Under the pieces are notes generated by a model. The model saw nothing but the letters and a program-made list of their open reading frames with translations, had not been told where the DNA came from and made no database searches. Below, in pieces: positions 51,511-61,357 of a stretch of DNA of 64,000 nt. Origin of the DNA: an uncultured Bacteroides sp. (GTDB taxonomy: Bacteria > Bacteroidota > Bacteroidia > Bacteroidales > Bacteroidaceae); the NCBI RefSeq assembly GCF_959029255.1, contig NZ_CAUFUE010000003.1, forward strand, positions 62,001 through 126,000, given 5' to 3'. The first letter of the stretch is position 1. Every line of letters begins with the position of its first letter. Both the position numbers and the translations under genes were made by a program.

Positions 51511-52863
51511 ATGAAGAGAACGCTGATACATAATGCTATGATTGTCAATGAGGGGCAATCCATACAAGGTTCCGTCGTCATAGAAGACGGACGCATTGCC
51601 GAAGTGCTGACAAACTGGAAACCTCTCTCCGCTCCTTGCGATGAAACGATTGATGCTACCGGCTGCTACCTGCTACCGGGTATCATAGACGACCATGTGC
51701 ATTTCCGCGACCCCGGACTGACTCACAAGGCGGATATCTTTACCGAAAGCCGTGCCGCTGCCGCAGGAGGTGTCACTTCTATTATGGATATGCCGAATAC
51801 CAATCCGCTCACTACGTCGCTGGATGCATTGCATGCCAAGTTCGATTTGCTGAATGAGAAGTGTATTGTCAACCACTCTTGCTATTTCGGCGCAACGAAT
51901 ACCAACTATACCGAGTTTGACAAATTGGATAAACATCGCGTTTGCGGTATCAAGTTGTTCATGGGGTCAAGTACGGGCAATATGCTGGTGGATAAGATGA
52001 ACAGTCTGCTGAAAATATTCAACGGGACTGATATGCTGATTGCCGCCCACTGCGAAGACCAGGAAACCATACTTGCCAATATAGAGAAATACAAAGCAAG
52101 ATATAAGGGGGAACAGGATATTCCTGTCAAGGAGCATCCTAACATCCGCTCCATAGCTGCATGTTATACTTCTTCGGAACTGGCGGTACGCCTGGCCACA
52201 ATTGCCGGGGCAAGATTGCATATACTTCATGTGTCTACCGCTAAAGAGTTGAAGTTGTTCAGCGACGCTCCTCTTTCTGAAAAACTGATTACGGCTGAAG
52301 CGTGTATAGCCCACTTGATATACGGAACTTCCGATTACAGTAAACTGGGTACACGCATCAAGTGTAATCCCGCCATTAAGAGACCTACCGAGCAGAGGGC
52401 CATACGTGCGGCAGTCAATTCAGGAGTTATCGATGTCATCGCCACCGACCATGCTCCCCATCTGTTGAGTGAAAAGAAGGGAGGCGCACTGAAAGCAATG
52501 TCGGGCATGCCTATGATACAATTCTCTCTTGTAAGCATGCTCGAACTGGTAGACCAAGGCGTGTTCTCCTTGGAAACCATCGTACAGAAGATGTGCCACG
52601 CGCCTGCACAGATATTCGGTATCTGCGGGCGAGGATATATCCGCGAAGGTTATCAAGCGGACTTAGTGTTGGTACGCCCTAACACTCCCTGGGAAGTAAC
52701 CACCAAAAAGATCCTAAGCAAATGCGGTTGGAGTCCACTGGAAGGACATACGTTCAATTGGAAAGTGGAAAAGACATTTGCCAACGGACACCTTATATAT
52801 AATGATAACAAGGTGGACGAAGCTTATCGGGGAGAAGAGTTGAGATTTGATTACAAATCCTAA
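51511..52863 (+). CDS. pyrC: Dihydroorotase
   Basis: The 450-residue amidohydrolase has DDHVHFRDPGLTHKAD (zinc His pair), GGVTSIMDMPNTNP, the conserved HC in AAHCEDQ, HILHVSTAKE and the catalytic Asp in IATDHAPH. It closes N-carbamoyl-aspartate to dihydroorotate in pyrimidine synthesis. The length and motifs fit the class I bacterial type. The carbamylated Lys is replaced by the local arrangement LFMGSSTG, as in several of its relatives. Confidence 0.92.
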   Translation: MKRTLIHNAMIVNEGQSIQGSVVIEDGRIAEVLTNWKPLSAPCDETIDATGCYLLPGIIDDHVHFRDPGLTHKADIFTESRAAAAGGVTSIMDMPNTNPLTTSLDALHAKFDLLNEKCIVNHSCYFGATNTNYTEFDKLDKHRVCGIKLFMGSSTGNMLVDKMNSLLKIFNGTDMLIAAHCEDQETILANIEKYKARYKGEQDIPVKEHPNIRSIAACYTSSELAVRLATIAGARLHILHVSTAKELKLFSDAPLSEKLITAEACIAHLIYGTSDYSKLGTRIKCNPAIKRPTEQRAIRAAVNSGVIDVIATDHAPHLLSEKKGGALKAMSGMPMIQFSLVSMLELVDQGVFSLETIVQKMCHAPAQIFGICGRGYIREGYQADLVLVRPNTPWEVTTKKILSKCGWSPLEGHTFNWKVEKTFANGHLIYNDNKVDEAYRGEELRFDYKS

Positions 52864-52874
52864 TTTGTCAGCCT

Positions 52875-53765
52875 TTGCCTGTAATCGATTATAAAGTTCA
52901 CGAAGTAGCGCCCTATATCAATTGGATATACTTTTTCCATGCATGGGGCTTTCAGCCACGGTTTGCAACTATAGCCGGTATAGATGGCTGCTACGTTTGC
53001 CGTGCTTCCTGGATAACCACCTTTCCTGTAGAAGAACGCGTGAAGGCTGTAGAAGCAATGCAGCTGTTCAAGGAGGCGAGCAGGATGCTGAATGCATTGG
53101 ATGAAGAACTTACCATCCAATGTGTTTATCGGTTATGCCAAGCCAATTCGGAGGGTGACGACCTGATTATAGAAGGAACCGTTTTCCCTTTACTAAGGCA
53201 GCAAACGCCGCACCCTGACGGAAGTCCGTTTCTTTGTTTAAGCGATTTCATACGTCCGCTTTCATCGGGCACAACTGATACGATAGGCTTGTTTGCTTCT
53301 TCCATCAGGGAAGGTATTGAAGTAGACTACAAAGACGACCCGTACAAGCTTCTACTCGTACAGACCTTAAGCGACCGTCTGGCAGAAGCAGCTACCGAGA
53401 AGATGCACGAATACGTTCGTAAAGTGGCTTGGGGATATGCGCCCCATGAGTCCTTATCCATCCCCGATTTGCTGGTGGAGAAATATCAAGGTATACGCCC
53501 GGCCGTGGGCTATCCTTCCCTGCCCGACCAATCAGTCAATTTTATACTGGACGAATTGCTCGATATGAAACAAATCGGCATTACATTGACTGAAAACGGA
53601 GCTATGCACCCGCATGCATCGGTCTGCGGAATGATGTTGGCTCATCCGGCATCCCATTATTTCGCCGTTGGCAAAATCGGCGAAGACCAGTTGGAAGATT
53701 ATGCCCGACGGCGTGGAATGCCTGTCAACGAAATGCGAAAGTTCCTCGCAGCGAACCTCCGATAA
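52875..53765 (+). CDS. Stand-alone methionine synthase reactivation domain (MetH C-terminal type)
   Basis: The 296-residue protein matches the vitamin-B12-dependent methionine synthase activation domain: YFFHAWGF start region, the AdoMet-binding RPAVGYPSLPDQS (classic RPAxGYP) and HPHASVCGMMLAHPASHYFAVGKI. There is no homocysteine, folate or B12 domain. In this domain AdoMet remethylates oxidised cobalamin. The free-standing form implies a shorter MetH elsewhere in the genome that uses this protein in trans. The first usable in-frame start is a TTG at 52875, 11 bp after the pyrC stop. Confidence 0.88.
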   Translation: MPVIDYKVHEVAPYINWIYFFHAWGFQPRFATIAGIDGCYVCRASWITTFPVEERVKAVEAMQLFKEASRMLNALDEELTIQCVYRLCQANSEGDDLIIEGTVFPLLRQQTPHPDGSPFLCLSDFIRPLSSGTTDTIGLFASSIREGIEVDYKDDPYKLLLVQTLSDRLAEAATEKMHEYVRKVAWGYAPHESLSIPDLLVEKYQGIRPAVGYPSLPDQSVNFILDELLDMKQIGITLTENGAMHPHASVCGMMLAHPASHYFAVGKIGEDQLEDYARRRGMPVNEMRKFLAANLR

Positions 53766-53766
53766 T

Positions 53767-53774
53767 TATTTTTG
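53767..53774 (+). promoter_or_regulatory. -7 box TATTTTTG for the second ECF sigma gene
   Basis: It is an exact TAnnTTTG match directly after the MetH-domain stop codon, 76 bp before the sigma ATG. Confidence 0.6.
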
Positions 53775-53850
53775 TTTTTATCTCAGGAGATGTGATTTTC
53801 CGGCTTTCATTGCGACTAACAGAACAAAAAGCGAATCGAGAATAAAGACG

Positions 53851-54336
53851 ATGGAAAACTTAGAACAAGAGTTCTTATCCGTGATACGGGAGTACGAGCG
53901 TGTCATCTATAAGGTATGTTATTTATATACCACACCTAACGTTACTCTCAACGACCTGTATCAGGAAGTAGTACTCAACATCTGGAAAGCATTCCCCAAG
54001 TTCAGGAGAGAATGTAAAGTTTCGACATGGATTTATCGCATTTCGCTGAACACCTGTATCAGCTTCCTGCGAAAAGAGAAAAACATTCCTGAAATTGTGA
54101 CTCTGACACAAGAAGCTGACCGCACGGAAGAAAATGACGAAACACAAGCCATGCTGAGACAACTCTACCAGATGATAAACCGGCTGGGACAACTGGAGAA
54201 ATCCATCATCTTGCTTTATCTGGAAGAAAAAAGCTACGAAGAGATAGCCGAGATTACCGGTCTGACCGTAACCAACGTTGCCACCAAACTCAGCCGCATT
54301 AAAGACAAACTGAAAAAAATGAAGAAGGAGGAATAA
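53851..54336 (+). CDS. ECF-type RNA polymerase sigma factor (second)
   Basis: The 161-residue sigma-70 family protein has region 2 (LNDLYQEVVLNIWKAFPKFR, WIYRISLNTC) and region 4 (LEEKSYEEIAEITGLTVTNVATKLSRIK). The ATG at 53851 is preferred over an in-frame start at 53668 that would overlap the previous gene and precede the promoter box. Three bases separate its stop from the next gene, a membrane protein that is the likely regulator. Confidence 0.9.
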   Translation: MENLEQEFLSVIREYERVIYKVCYLYTTPNVTLNDLYQEVVLNIWKAFPKFRRECKVSTWIYRISLNTCISFLRKEKNIPEIVTLTQEADRTEENDETQAMLRQLYQMINRLGQLEKSIILLYLEEKSYEEIAEITGLTVTNVATKLSRIKDKLKKMKKEE

Positions 54337-54339
54337 TAT

Positions 54340-54969
54340 ATGGAACTGGATGAACTGAAAAAATCATGGAATATACTGGATGCACAGTTGCAAAAGGAAC
54401 CTATCGCTGATGAGGAACGGATAAAGGAATTGATTGCCGGATACAAAGCAAATACCCGCTTGAGCATGGGACGCATCTTGAACTTTCAACGCTTCTCACT
54501 CATCATCGGCGTCGTTGTTATTCTGCTCGCCATCACCGCTGCCATTATCTTTCTGCCCAATATCGTGGAGAACGAAAAGTGGGTCAGCAAACTTTATATC
54601 ATCTGCGGATTTATGGCGGTAAGCATCATCGGTGGATTTTGGTGGGACTGGAAAACCTATCAATGGAATAAAAAAACCGAAATAGACAAGATGTCCGTGG
54701 CAGAAGTAAGCCGCCGTATGGCTATCTTCCGTAGCTGGACGCGTAATGAAGTTTGGGCTGCGGCAATATGGGCCGTGCTATTCACCACGCTGTTCTATTG
54801 GGTAATGGACTATTACCTGTTGCCTGCCATGGCACAAATCATCATGATAAGTGTCCTTACTATATTTGATATCCTGATTATTTATTTCATCTATAAAAAG
54901 ATGATATATAAGCATCTCGACTCTATCAATAAAAACATAGAAGAACTGAAAGATATATGCACAGAATAA
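54340..54969 (+). CDS. Four-helix membrane protein, candidate sigma partner
   Basis: The 209-residue protein has a cytoplasmic N-terminus of about 48 residues (MELDELKKSWNILDAQL) and two pairs of transmembrane helices (about 50-70, 84-103, 142-158, 162-183), ending in a charged helix. The N-terminal start resembles Bacteroidetes proteins encoded beside ECF sigma factors. I do not recognise a named anti-sigma domain. It overlaps the next gene by 13 bp. Confidence 0.72.
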   Translation: MELDELKKSWNILDAQLQKEPIADEERIKELIAGYKANTRLSMGRILNFQRFSLIIGVVVILLAITAAIIFLPNIVENEKWVSKLYIICGFMAVSIIGGFWWDWKTYQWNKKTEIDKMSVAEVSRRMAIFRSWTRNEVWAAAIWAVLFTTLFYWVMDYYLLPAMAQIIMISVLTIFDILIIYFIYKKMIYKHLDSINKNIEELKDICTE

Positions 54970-56186
54970 CTTTAATCCTTCTTCTTGCCCTGCTCCTACC
55001 TGATGTATATATCTACCTGGTATACATCGTAAAACGTACACGCAGCATTCTTTGGCGCAGCGCTTACTGGTTCCCTTCTGCCATCTTGGTACTTCTGTAT
55101 CTCTATTTCATCTATATGACCGGGGATAATGCCCTCTCCCGTCATCCGCAAAGTATCGGAAGGCTGGCAATAGCCGTCATGCTGTTTGCAGTTCCTAAAA
55201 TACTGTTCATGCTCTCTTCACTGCTCGGCATATTGTGCCGGGGCATCAGCCGCTGCCTGTCGTTTCTGTTCTTCCGTACATCTTTCAGGGAACCGCGTTT
55301 TCCTTTCATTGTCCATCGCTTGCCATTCACGGTTCTCGGACTGACCTTAGGCATTATCAGTTTTGCCAATATCCTTTATGGAGCACTGGCAGGCATTACC
55401 CATTTTGAAATTAAAAATGTAGAATATCATTCGACCGACTTACCTAAAGGATTTGACGGGTATCGCATCCTCCAAGTGTCGGACATCCACATCGGCAGTT
55501 GGCAAGATAAGAAAGAAGCTATTCAACGATTAGTAGACATGGTCAATGAACAACAGCCCGATGTAATCGTCTTCACCGGCGACCTGGTGAATCAGCAAAG
55601 CCATGAGTTAGACGACTTCCTGAGTGTCCTCTCGGAATTCCATGCTCCCGACGGAGTCTATTCAATCTTGGGTAACCACGATTACGGAACCTATTTCCAC
55701 TGGAAGAACCGGAAAGATGAGGAAGAAAACCTGAACTACCTGCTAGAACAGCAGAAAGCGATGGGATGGAAATTGCTGAACAATGAACATGCTATTTTAT
55801 ATCATAAAGGGGATAGTATCGCTCTTATCGGCGTAGAGAATGACGGAGAACCTCCTTTCTCACAACATGCCGACTTACCTCGTGCCATGCAAGGGACAGA
55901 AGGGCTGTTCAAAATATTGCTAAGCCACAATCCTACCCACTGGCGACGGGAAGTATTGCCTGATACGGATATCGACTTGACGCTCGCAGGACACACCCAC
56001 GCCATGCAGATGGAGATGTTCGGGCACTCATTGGCCTCGCTTAAATATCCTGAATGGTCGGGTATGTATTATGATGGGAAAAGAGCCTTATATGTCAACA
56101 TCGGTATCGGTTATGTAGGACTGCCTTTCCGCTTTGGTGCCTGGCCGGAAATCACAATCATAAAATTAGTCAGTGATAATGGGTGA
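54957..56186 (+). CDS. Membrane-anchored metallophosphoesterase
   Basis: The 409-residue protein has three to four N-terminal transmembrane helices (to about 150) followed by a calcineurin-like phosphoesterase domain with all metal motifs: QVSDIHIG (DxH), VFTGDLVN (GD), LGNHDYG (GNHD), and AGHTHAMQ (GHxH). It resembles YkuE/YaeI-type enzymes that act on phosphodiesters such as UDP-sugar lipids, or on cyclic nucleotides. The substrate is unknown. It overlaps the upstream membrane-protein gene, so it belongs to the sigma unit. Confidence 0.9.
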   Translation: MHRITLILLLALLLPDVYIYLVYIVKRTRSILWRSAYWFPSAILVLLYLYFIYMTGDNALSRHPQSIGRLAIAVMLFAVPKILFMLSSLLGILCRGISRCLSFLFFRTSFREPRFPFIVHRLPFTVLGLTLGIISFANILYGALAGITHFEIKNVEYHSTDLPKGFDGYRILQVSDIHIGSWQDKKEAIQRLVDMVNEQQPDVIVFTGDLVNQQSHELDDFLSVLSEFHAPDGVYSILGNHDYGTYFHWKNRKDEEENLNYLLEQQKAMGWKLLNNEHAILYHKGDSIALIGVENDGEPPFSQHADLPRAMQGTEGLFKILLSHNPTHWRREVLPDTDIDLTLAGHTHAMQMEMFGHSLASLKYPEWSGMYYDGKRALYVNIGIGYVGLPFRFGAWPEITIIKLVSDNG

Positions 56187-56204
56187 CATACCATAAAAAA
56201 CGTC

Positions 56205-56212
56205 TATCTTTG
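56205..56212 (+). promoter_or_regulatory. -7 box TATCTTTG for plsC
   Basis: It is an exact TAnnTTTG match 21 bp upstream of the ATG. Confidence 0.65.
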
Positions 56213-56233
56213 TAGCAACAAAATCCAACACCT

Positions 56234-56992
56234 ATGAAGATACTCTATAATATTTATCAGGTTTGCTTTGCGCTGCCCATACTTTTAATATTGACAATTC
56301 TTACGGCACTGGTAACGATTATCGGTTCGTTGCTGGGTGGTGCACATATCTGGGGGTATTATCCAGGTAAAATCTGGTCACAACTCATCTGCTATCTGTT
56401 GCTCATCCCGGTAAAGGTGCGTGGACGTGAAAAACTCCATAAACATACTTCATACGTATTCGTCCCCAACCACCAAGGTTCATTCGATATTTTCCTGATT
56501 TATGGTTTTCTGGGAAGAAACTTCAAATGGATGATGAAGAAGAGCCTGAGAAAGCTGCCTTTTGTAGGAAAAGCCTGTGAGAGTGCGGGACATATCTTCG
56601 TAGACCGTTCGGGTCCTAAAAAAGTATTGGAAACCATCAAGCAAGCCAAAGCTTCTTTGAAAAATGGAATTTCTCTAGTCGTATTCCCCGAAGGAGCACG
56701 TTCATTCACCGGACACATGGGATATTTCAAAAAAGGAGCTTTCCAGTTGGCGGATGATTTGCAACTACCTGTAGTACCGGTTACAATAGACGGTTCTTTT
56801 GAAATACTACCACGTAACGGCAAATGGATACACCGGCACCGTATGATACTGACCATTCACGATCCTATTCCACCCAAGGGACAAGGTATCGAAAACATCA
56901 AGGCGACAATGAATGAAGCATATATAGCTGTTGAAAGCGCCTTGCCGGAGAAGTTCAAGGGTATGGTTAAGAACGAAGACCAGGACCGTTAA
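56234..56992 (+). CDS. plsC: 1-acyl-sn-glycerol-3-phosphate acyltransferase
   Basis: The 252-residue protein has an N-terminal transmembrane helix (about 12-34) and four acyltransferase motifs: PNHQGSFD (His80, Asp85), a GHIFVDRS region, FPEGARS and the VPVTIDGS end motif. It adds the second acyl chain to lysophosphatidic acid. It is longer and more canonical than the other PlsC-like protein at 23938, so this is the better candidate for the housekeeping enzyme. Confidence 0.92.
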   Translation: MKILYNIYQVCFALPILLILTILTALVTIIGSLLGGAHIWGYYPGKIWSQLICYLLLIPVKVRGREKLHKHTSYVFVPNHQGSFDIFLIYGFLGRNFKWMMKKSLRKLPFVGKACESAGHIFVDRSGPKKVLETIKQAKASLKNGISLVVFPEGARSFTGHMGYFKKGAFQLADDLQLPVVPVTIDGSFEILPRNGKWIHRHRMILTIHDPIPPKGQGIENIKATMNEAYIAVESALPEKFKGMVKNEDQDR

Positions 56993-57031
56993 GGCTCCTG
57001 CTTCATTCTTTCCTGATAATAAATGTTTTTG

Positions 57032-57772
57032 TTATTGCTGAGATGTTTCGGAAGCGTTTTGTTCCATACGCTTATGCTCTTCAATCAGACGCATATTTTC
57101 CTTTGCTTTGGATAAGAATTCCTGCACAAGTTTATTTTGCTTGAATGCCTGGGGAGCAGTACGCATGATATCTTCTATCTGTGGAGTCATGATGGGATAA
57201 GGCAAAGTGCTGCATACCATCATAAAGACATTGGGACCAAGAACATTCTCATAATTATCGGTGATAAATCCTTTGACGTAGTCGCTCATTTCCTTTGCCA
57301 AAGCTTCGCCCTCTTTCATCAGTTCATCATGGACATCTTCCAGTCTGGCACCTTCCAGCACCATGCGGGCTTCCTTCCTATCCAATTCTTCAATCTTCAC
57401 CTCCAGCTCATTACGCTTGTCGATAAACTCATAGAGTTGGTTATTCAGCAACGTGCCTTTAGCCGTCAGTTGCGTATTTGAAATGGAAACTTCAATCTTA
57501 CCGTCTTCAAGCACCAAAGGCATGATACCTTCATCACCCATATAAAGAGTTACCATCATTACGGAATCAACCTTCCCTTTCATCTTGAAAAGGCCATGAA
57601 CGACTTCTGCCGAATCGATAGCTACCCATTGTCCGTCTTGGAGAGTTTTGAGGAATAACATTTTCCCGTCAAGGCTTGTTACTGAAGAACTACCCTCTAT
57701 TTTGTACTTACGACTACAAGAGGCGAATAACACGAGCAAAAGCAAAAGAGGCAAAATACGGTTTACACTCAT
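57032..57772 (-). CDS. DUF4369-type lipoprotein
   Basis: The product is 246 residues from the internal MSVNRI start (57772); an MIRM start at 57781 is equally possible. It has a lipobox (LFASC), an N-terminal DUF4369 beta-domain (about 20-115, KIEGSSSVTSLDGKMLFLK) and a helical C-terminal half with Glu/Lys-rich repeats. Members of this family sit in the periplasm or outer-membrane inner leaflet, often fused to thioredoxin-like domains that are absent here. The function is unknown. Confidence 0.8.
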   Translation of the reverse strand: MSVNRILPLLLLLVLFASCSRKYKIEGSSSVTSLDGKMLFLKTLQDGQWVAIDSAEVVHGLFKMKGKVDSVMMVTLYMGDEGIMPLVLEDGKIEVSISNTQLTAKGTLLNNQLYEFIDKRNELEVKIEELDRKEARMVLEGARLEDVHDELMKEGEALAKEMSDYVKGFITDNYENVLGPNVFMMVCSTLPYPIMTPQIEDIMRTAPQAFKQNKLVQEFLSKAKENMRLIEEHKRMEQNASETSQQ

Positions 57773-57810
57773 TCTAATCATGCAGGAAACGATTTATGAA
57801 TTACACGCAG

Positions 57811-57818
57811 CAAAGGTA
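57811..57818 (-). promoter_or_regulatory. -7 box TACCTTTG (minus strand) for the DUF4369 lipoprotein gene
   Basis: It is an exact TAnnTTTG match about 30 bp upstream of the start. Confidence 0.6.
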
Positions 57819-57871
57819 TTAATATTCCTTATAAACCGGATAGAAAGAAAGGAATTTTCATTTGGTTTACG

Positions 57872-57879
57872 TATTTTTG
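57872..57879 (+). promoter_or_regulatory. -7 box TATTTTTG for the anSME gene
   Basis: It is an exact TAnnTTTG match 35 bp upstream of the ATG. Confidence 0.65.
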
Positions 57880-57914
57880 CACAATCGTAAATAATAAAAA
57901 TAGGGAAAATACAC

Positions 57915-59147
57915 ATGTCAACTTATGCTCCTTTTGCTAAACCTCTTTATGTAATGCTCAAGCCCGTAGGGGCTGTATGCAATCTGGCATGCGATTATTG
58001 CTATTATCTGGAGAAGGCGAAGCTATATACGAACAATCCGAAACACGTGATGAGTGATGAACTGCTGGAAAAGTTCATCGAAGAATATATAAACTCACAA
58101 ACCATGCCGCAGGTTCTGTTTACCTGGCATGGCGGAGAAACTCTGATGCGCCCGCTTTCTTTTTACAAACGGGCTATGGAACTGCAAAAGAAGTATGCCA
58201 ACGGCCGTACCATCGACAACTGTATACAGACTAACGGCACATTACTGACCGATGAATGGTGTGAATTCTTCAAAGAAAACAATTGGCTGGTAGGGGTATC
58301 CATTGACGGCCCGCAGGAGTTCCACGATGAATATCGTAAAAACAAGTTGGGGAAACCTTCTTTCGTGAAAGTGATGCAGGGAATTAATCTGCTGAAGAAA
58401 CACGGCGTTGAGTGGAACGGTATGGCAGTTGTCAATGATTATAATGCCGATTATCCGCTGGACTTCTATAATTTTTTCAAGGAACTAGGTTGCCACTATA
58501 TCCAATTTGCCCCTATTGTAGAACGAATTACGCCACATCAAGACGGGCGCCACCTTGCTTCCTTAGCCGACAGAGAAACTGCCACCCAACTGGCCGACTT
58601 TTCCGTAAGCCCCGAACAATGGGGGGATTTCCTCTGCGCCCTATTCGATGAATGGATAAAAGAGGATGTCGGAACTTACTATATCCAACTGTTCGACTCT
58701 ACCCTTGCCAACTGGATAGGAGAGCAACCGGGTGTCTGCTCCATGGCAAAAACTTGCGGCCATGCCGGTGTTATGGAATTCAATGGCGACGTATATGCTT
58801 GTGACCACTTTGTGTTCCCCGAATACAAATTAGGAAATATCTACCAGAAAACTTTGGTGGAAATGATGTACAGCGAGCAGCAACAGAACTTCGGCTTGAT
58901 GAAACAGAAATCACTTCCCACTCAATGCAAGGAGTGTGAGTGGTTATTTGCATGCAATGGCGAATGCCCCAAGAACCGTTTTGCCAAGACGGCAAGCGGA
59001 GAACCGGGGTTGAATTATCTTTGCGCCGGATACCGGAAGTTCTTTAAACATGTTGCCCCATACATGGATTTCATGAAACAGGAACTAATGAACCAACGTC
59101 CTCCCGCCAATGTGATGGAAGCCATCCGAAGAGGAGAATTCAAATAA
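57915..59147 (+). CDS. chuR: Anaerobic sulfatase-maturating enzyme
   Basis: The 410-residue radical SAM protein has the cluster motif CNLACDYC (Cys22, Cys26, Cys29) and the anSME C-terminal SPASM-type cysteines (GVCSMAKTCGHAG, YACDHF, CKECEWLFACNGECPKN) that hold two further [4Fe-4S] clusters. From memory it is close along its whole length to the characterised B. thetaiotaomicron anSME. It oxidises a Cys or Ser of sulfatases to formylglycine, which is needed for use of sulfated mucin and other host glycans. No sulfatase gene lies in the window, so it serves enzymes encoded elsewhere. Confidence 0.95.
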   Translation: MSTYAPFAKPLYVMLKPVGAVCNLACDYCYYLEKAKLYTNNPKHVMSDELLEKFIEEYINSQTMPQVLFTWHGGETLMRPLSFYKRAMELQKKYANGRTIDNCIQTNGTLLTDEWCEFFKENNWLVGVSIDGPQEFHDEYRKNKLGKPSFVKVMQGINLLKKHGVEWNGMAVVNDYNADYPLDFYNFFKELGCHYIQFAPIVERITPHQDGRHLASLADRETATQLADFSVSPEQWGDFLCALFDEWIKEDVGTYYIQLFDSTLANWIGEQPGVCSMAKTCGHAGVMEFNGDVYACDHFVFPEYKLGNIYQKTLVEMMYSEQQQNFGLMKQKSLPTQCKECEWLFACNGECPKNRFAKTASGEPGLNYLCAGYRKFFKHVAPYMDFMKQELMNQRPPANVMEAIRRGEFK

Positions 59148-59191
59148 AACAATTACTAACCATACAGTCAATTATTAAACAGAAAAATAAT

Positions 59192-61357
59192 ATGAAACTA
59201 ACATTTAAAAAGTACTTGATTGCGGCAGCTGCCGCACTGACAGTGTGTTCCGCACATGCTGACGAAGGAATGTGGTTATTGCAACTGATGCAGCAACAAA
59301 ATTCCATCGATATGATGAAAAAGCAAGGATTAAAACTGGAAGCAGACGACCTTTACAATCCCAACGGCGTATCCTTGAAAGATGCTGTAGGTATCTTCGG
59401 TGGAGGATGTACCGGCGAAATTATCTCTCCGGAAGGATTGATTTTGACAAACCACCACTGTGGTTACGCATCCATCCAGCAGCACAGTAGTGTAGAGCAC
59501 GATTATCTGACTGACGGCTTCTGGGCAAAGAACCGTAGTGAAGAGCTTCCCACTCCGGGATTGGCATTCCGCTTTGTTCATCGCATTGTGGACATCACCG
59601 ACCTTGTAAACTCCAAGATAAAATCGGGTGAAGTAACTGAAACAAATGCCATGACTTATCCTTTCCTCCGGAAACTTGCCAAAGAGGAATTAGAAAAGAG
59701 TGACTTGAACGGCAAACCGGGTATCGAAGTAAAAGCGTTGCCTTTCTATGCCGGAAACAAATACTATTTATTCTATTATAAGGTATATAACGACGTACGT
59801 ATGGTAGCCGCCCCACCTTCATCTATCGGAAAATTCGGTGGTGAAACGGACAACTGGATGTGGCCCCGTCACACCGGTGACTTCTCTATGTTCCGCATTT
59901 ATGCCGACAAAAACGGAGAACCGGCAGAATACTCTGCTGATAACGTGCCTTTGAAGACTCCTAAATACCTGCCCATTTCCATCAAGGGATTGCAAGAAAA
60001 CGACTATGCCATGATTATGGGATTTCCCGGAAGTACCAGCCGTTACCTCACTCAATCGGAAGTGAAAGAACGTATGGAAGCTGATAACCAAGCCATGATT
60101 GATATGCGTGGTGTACGTCTTGAAGTCCTGAGAAAAGCAATGGAAGCCAGTGACAAGACCCGTATCCAATACGCCAACAAATTCGCCGGAAGCAGTAACT
60201 ACTGGAAAAACTCTATCGGCATGAATAAAGCCATCATCGACAATGATGTGTTGGGGGCTAAAGCCGAACAAGAGAAGAAGTTTGCCGAGTTTGCCAAAGG
60301 AAAACCAGAATATGAAGGTATCGTAGAAAAAATCGACGCCATCATTGCAAACAGAATGCCGGTTTACCGCCAATTGAGTTATCTATATGAAGCCTTGAAC
60401 GGAGCCATCGAGTTCGGTTGCCCGTACATGGTGATGGATAACATCAAAAAGGGTATTGAAGAGAAGAACGACTCCCTGCTCAACGTATCCAAGGCTCAAC
60501 TGGAAAAAGTATACAACGATATCCACAACAAAGACTACGACCATGAAGTGGATCGTGCTGTCGCCAAAGCTATCCTACCGGCACTTGCCAAAGCCTTGAC
60601 ACCGCAGGAATTGCCTACTTTCTATCAAACAATTAAAGATAAGTTCAAAGGTGACTACAACGCTTTTGTCGATGATATTTACGATAATTCAATTCTTTCC
60701 AATCGTGAGAACTTCGACAAGTTTATGAAGAAACCCACAGTAAAGGCTATCGAGAAAGACCCTGCAACCGCTTATTCACGTTCCAAAATAGAAAAGAGAT
60801 TTGAAGTTGCACGCGAATACCAGAAACAGAGCGGTGACTTGGAACTGCTTCACAAAGCTTATATACGTGGCTTGGGTGAAATGAAACTGCCTGTTCCTTC
60901 CTATCCGGACGCAAACTTCACCATTCGCCTGACGTATGGCAATGTGAAACCTTACAGTCCGCGCGATGCCATACATTATAAATATTACACTACCACAGAC
61001 GGTATTCTTGAGAAAGAAAATCCTGAAGACAACGAGTTCGTTGTTCCTGCCAAGCTGAAAGAATTAATTCAGAACAAAGATTTCGGACGCTATGCCATGT
61101 CTGACGGAACAATGCCTGTTTGCTTCCTTACTACCAACGATATTACAGGTGGTAACTCGGGTAGCCCAGTTATCAATGCCGAAGGTCAGCTCATCGGTAC
61201 GGCTTTCGACGGAAACTGGGAATCATTGAGCGGTGATATCAATTTTGATAATGACCTGCAACGTTGTATCAACCTCGATATCCGTTACGTGCTCTTTATT
61301 CTTGAAAAACTGGGAGGCTGCGAGCACCTGATAAAAGAAATGACCATTGTTGAATAA
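59192..61357 (+). CDS. dpp7: S46 dipeptidyl-peptidase, DPP7 type
   Basis: The 721-residue protein has a signal peptide (cleavage near AHADE) and the chymotrypsin-fold S46 triad: His in TNHHCGY (residues 88-89), Asp in DNWMWPRHTGDFS, and Ser656 in TGGNSGSP. The specificity position 18 residues after the Ser is Gly674 (FDGNWE), equivalent to Gly673 of DPP7, which accepts hydrophobic P1 residues. It removes N-terminal dipeptides from oligopeptides in the periplasm. The DPP11-type paralogue lies 268 bp downstream. Confidence 0.93.
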   Translation: MKLTFKKYLIAAAAALTVCSAHADEGMWLLQLMQQQNSIDMMKKQGLKLEADDLYNPNGVSLKDAVGIFGGGCTGEIISPEGLILTNHHCGYASIQQHSSVEHDYLTDGFWAKNRSEELPTPGLAFRFVHRIVDITDLVNSKIKSGEVTETNAMTYPFLRKLAKEELEKSDLNGKPGIEVKALPFYAGNKYYLFYYKVYNDVRMVAAPPSSIGKFGGETDNWMWPRHTGDFSMFRIYADKNGEPAEYSADNVPLKTPKYLPISIKGLQENDYAMIMGFPGSTSRYLTQSEVKERMEADNQAMIDMRGVRLEVLRKAMEASDKTRIQYANKFAGSSNYWKNSIGMNKAIIDNDVLGAKAEQEKKFAEFAKGKPEYEGIVEKIDAIIANRMPVYRQLSYLYEALNGAIEFGCPYMVMDNIKKGIEEKNDSLLNVSKAQLEKVYNDIHNKDYDHEVDRAVAKAILPALAKALTPQELPTFYQTIKDKFKGDYNAFVDDIYDNSILSNRENFDKFMKKPTVKAIEKDPATAYSRSKIEKRFEVAREYQKQSGDLELLHKAYIRGLGEMKLPVPSYPDANFTIRLTYGNVKPYSPRDAIHYKYYTTTDGILEKENPEDNEFVVPAKLKELIQNKDFGRYAMSDGTMPVCFLTTNDITGGNSGSPVINAEGQLIGTAFDGNWESLSGDINFDNDLQRCINLDIRYVLFILEKLGGCEHLIKEMTIVE

